Below, one piece after another: positions 62,737-64,000 of a stretch of 64,000 nucleotides of DNA. This stretch comes from an uncultured Erythrobacter sp. (lineage in GTDB: Bacteria > Pseudomonadota > Alphaproteobacteria > Sphingomonadales > Sphingomonadaceae). The stretch is from positions 1,688,247 to 1,752,246 of the forward strand of contig CANLAD010000001.1 of NCBI GenBank assembly GCA_947488755.1. The letters run 5' to 3'. The position numbers were made by a program, and so were the translations under genes. The stretch's first letter is position 1. Each line of letters opens with the position of its first letter. The notes under the pieces are model-generated. The model was not told where the DNA came from. It worked only from the letters and a program-made list of their open reading frames with translations, and searched no databases.

Positions 62737-64000
62737 ATGCACGATATTCGGCTGATCCGGGACGATCCTGACGCTTTCGACGCGGCGCTAGCGCGGCGCG
62801 GGGCGGAGCCTGTGGCGACTGCCGTCCTGGCCCTCGATGAGGAGCGGCGCGCGCTCACCACCCAGCTTCAGGAAATGCAGAGCCGCCGCAACGAAGCGTC
62901 CAAGGCGATCGGCCAGGCGATGGGTCAAGGCGACACCGAGAAGGCCGAGGCGCTGAAGGCCGAGGTTGCCGAGATCAAGCAATCGATGCCCGATCTCGAA
63001 GAGCGCGAGCGGGAGGCTGCGAAGGCACTCGAAGACGCGCTGGCGGTCATCCCCAACCTACCCGCCGAGGACGTGCCCGATGGGGCGGACGAAGGCGACA
63101 ATGTCGAGGTTGCAAGCTGGGGCGACAAGCCGAACTTCGATTTCGAGCCGCGCGAACACGCCGACATCGCCCCCGCGCTCGGCATGGATTTCGAGACCGG
63201 CGCAAAGCTCTCAGGCGCACGCTTCACCTTCCTGCGCGGCGACATGGCCCGCCTCCATCGCGCGCTTGGCCAGTTCATGATCGACCGGCAGACGCGCGAA
63301 CACGGCTACATCGAATGCGCCCCGCCGGTGCTGGTTCGGGACGAGGCGATGTACGGGACCGACAAGCTGCCGAAGTTCGCGGAGGACAGTTTTCAGACCA
63401 CTGATGGCCGTTGGCTCATCCCCACCGCCGAAGTCTCGCTGACCGCCAGCGTCATGGGCGATATTATCGAAGATGCCGCCCTCCCCATGCGGCTCACCGC
63501 GCTCACCCCGTGCTTCCGCTCCGAGGCGGGCGCGGCGGGGCGTGATACGCGCGGGTTCATCCGTCAGCACCAGTTCGAGAAATGCGAACTGGTCAGCATC
63601 GTGCGGCCCGAAGACAGCGAGGCCGAGCATGAGCGCATGACCGCCGCGGCCGAGGACATCCTGCAAGCGCTCGGCCTGCCCCATCGCCGGATGCTGCTGT
63701 GCACCGGGGACATGGGCTTTGGCGCGCGCAAGACCTTCGATCTGGAGGTATGGCTGCCCGGACAGGCTGCCTATCGCGAGATCAGTTCATGCTCGAACAC
63801 CGGCGATTTCCAGGCGCGGCGGATGAATACGCGCTATCGCCCGGAGGGTTCGAAAAAGACCGAATTCGTCCACACGCTCAACGGATCGGGCCTCGCGGTA
63901 GGCCGCACGCTGGTCGCGGTGATCGAGAATTACCAGCAGGCCGATGGCAGCGTCACCGTGCCGCAAGCTTTGCATCCCTATATGGGGGGCGTGACCACGC
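62737..64000 (+). CDS. serS: Seryl-tRNA synthetase (C-terminus cut by window edge)
   Basis: 421 codons are visible, starting at ATG 62737 ([15 protein letters not shown]). The frame is open to the right edge. The N-terminal coiled-coil arm (about 30-100) binds the long tRNA variable arm. Class II motifs follow: motif 2 ([26 protein letters not shown]) and motif 3 ([18 protein letters not shown]). The normal family length is 425-430, so only a few residues are missing after PYMGGVTT. It charges tRNA-Ser with serine. Confidence 0.97.
   Translation, partial: MHDIRLIRDDPDAFDAALARRGAEPVATAVLALDEERRALTTQLQEMQSRRNEASKAIGQAMGQGDTEKAEALKAEVAEIKQSMPDLEEREREAAKALEDALAVIPNLPAEDVPDGADEGDNVEVASWGDKPNFDFEPREHADIAPALGMDFETGAKLSGARFTFLRGDMARLHRALGQFMIDRQTREHGYIECAPPVLVRDEAMYGTDKLPKFAEDSFQTTDGRWLIPTAEVSLTASVMGDIIEDAALPMRLTALTPCFRSEAGAAGRDTRGFIRQHQFEKCELVSIVRPEDSEAEHERMTAAAEDILQALGLPHRRMLLCTGDMGFGARKTFDLEVWLPGQAAYREISSCSNTGDFQARRMNTRYRPEGSKKTEFVHTLNGSGLAVGRTLVAVIENYQQADGSVTVPQALHPYMGGVTT

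Noticed and set aside
1..64000. CRISPR array or insertion sequence
   Set aside because: No regularly spaced repeats and no transposase-like protein were found in the window.

Overview
This window reads as the chromosome of a sphingomonad-type alphaproteobacterium, most likely Erythrobacteraceae (Erythrobacter or a close relative). The basis is a GC-rich, densely packed gene set that includes the phosphotransferase ChpT, RpoH, a DUF3297 protein, a trigger factor with a lysine/alanine-rich tail, bfr/bfd, and two sphingomonad-style TonB-dependent receptors. The genus is inferred from gene content only. Most genes are chromosomal housekeeping genes. I see no transposase, phage genes or CRISPR array.

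Layout. 1-5.9 kb: an NfrB-like glycosyltransferase overlapping the start of a gene that leaves the window, nhaA, a glyoxalase-family protein, a metallophosphatase and UDP-glucose dehydrogenase. 6.0-9.7 kb: a large autotransporter with a trypsin-like protease head. 9.7-14 kb: a TspO-like membrane protein, rnpB, a cell-wall amidase, chpT, a JAMM protein and rluD. 14-19 kb: rpoH, mtgA, a metal exporter, then a SigK/RskA-type sigma/anti-sigma pair followed by a secreted fasciclin protein. 19-26.5 kb: clpX, clpP and tig, with an antiporter and a periplasmic amidase on the opposite strand between clpP and tig; then tRNA-Leu. 26.7-30.2 kb: small conserved proteins, der, bfr and bfd, the last two with shared palindromic sites nearby. 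30.3-35.7 kb: a DUF418 protein and a Sel1/SPOR - ParA - helix-domain protein - TPR/SPOR group. 35.7-40 kb: pyrB with a catalytically degenerate dihydroorotase partner, and sppA. 40.2-41.4 kb: tRNA-Val and a RES/Xre toxin-antitoxin pair.

42.5-52.8 kb is the most interesting part. It is a tightly overlapping operon encoding an ABC importer, a NikR-fold ribbon-helix-helix regulator, two DUF1989 proteins, a biotin-dependent urea/guanidine-type carboxylase and allophanate hydrolase. Current knowledge of these families points to guanidine catabolism: carboxylation, deimination to allophanate, then hydrolysis to ammonia and CO2. The regulator appears to have lost three of the four nickel ligands of NikR. 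AT-rich inverted repeats with a shared 14-nt spacing lie before the importer gene and before the regulator gene. I see no guanidine riboswitch.

53-62.2 kb: a fatty-acid-hydroxylase-family membrane enzyme, an uncharacterised membrane protein, a TonB receptor, a membrane protein, a TetR regulator divergent from a second TonB receptor with a perfect palindrome between them, and a terminator. The window ends in serS, cut a few residues before its expected C-terminus.
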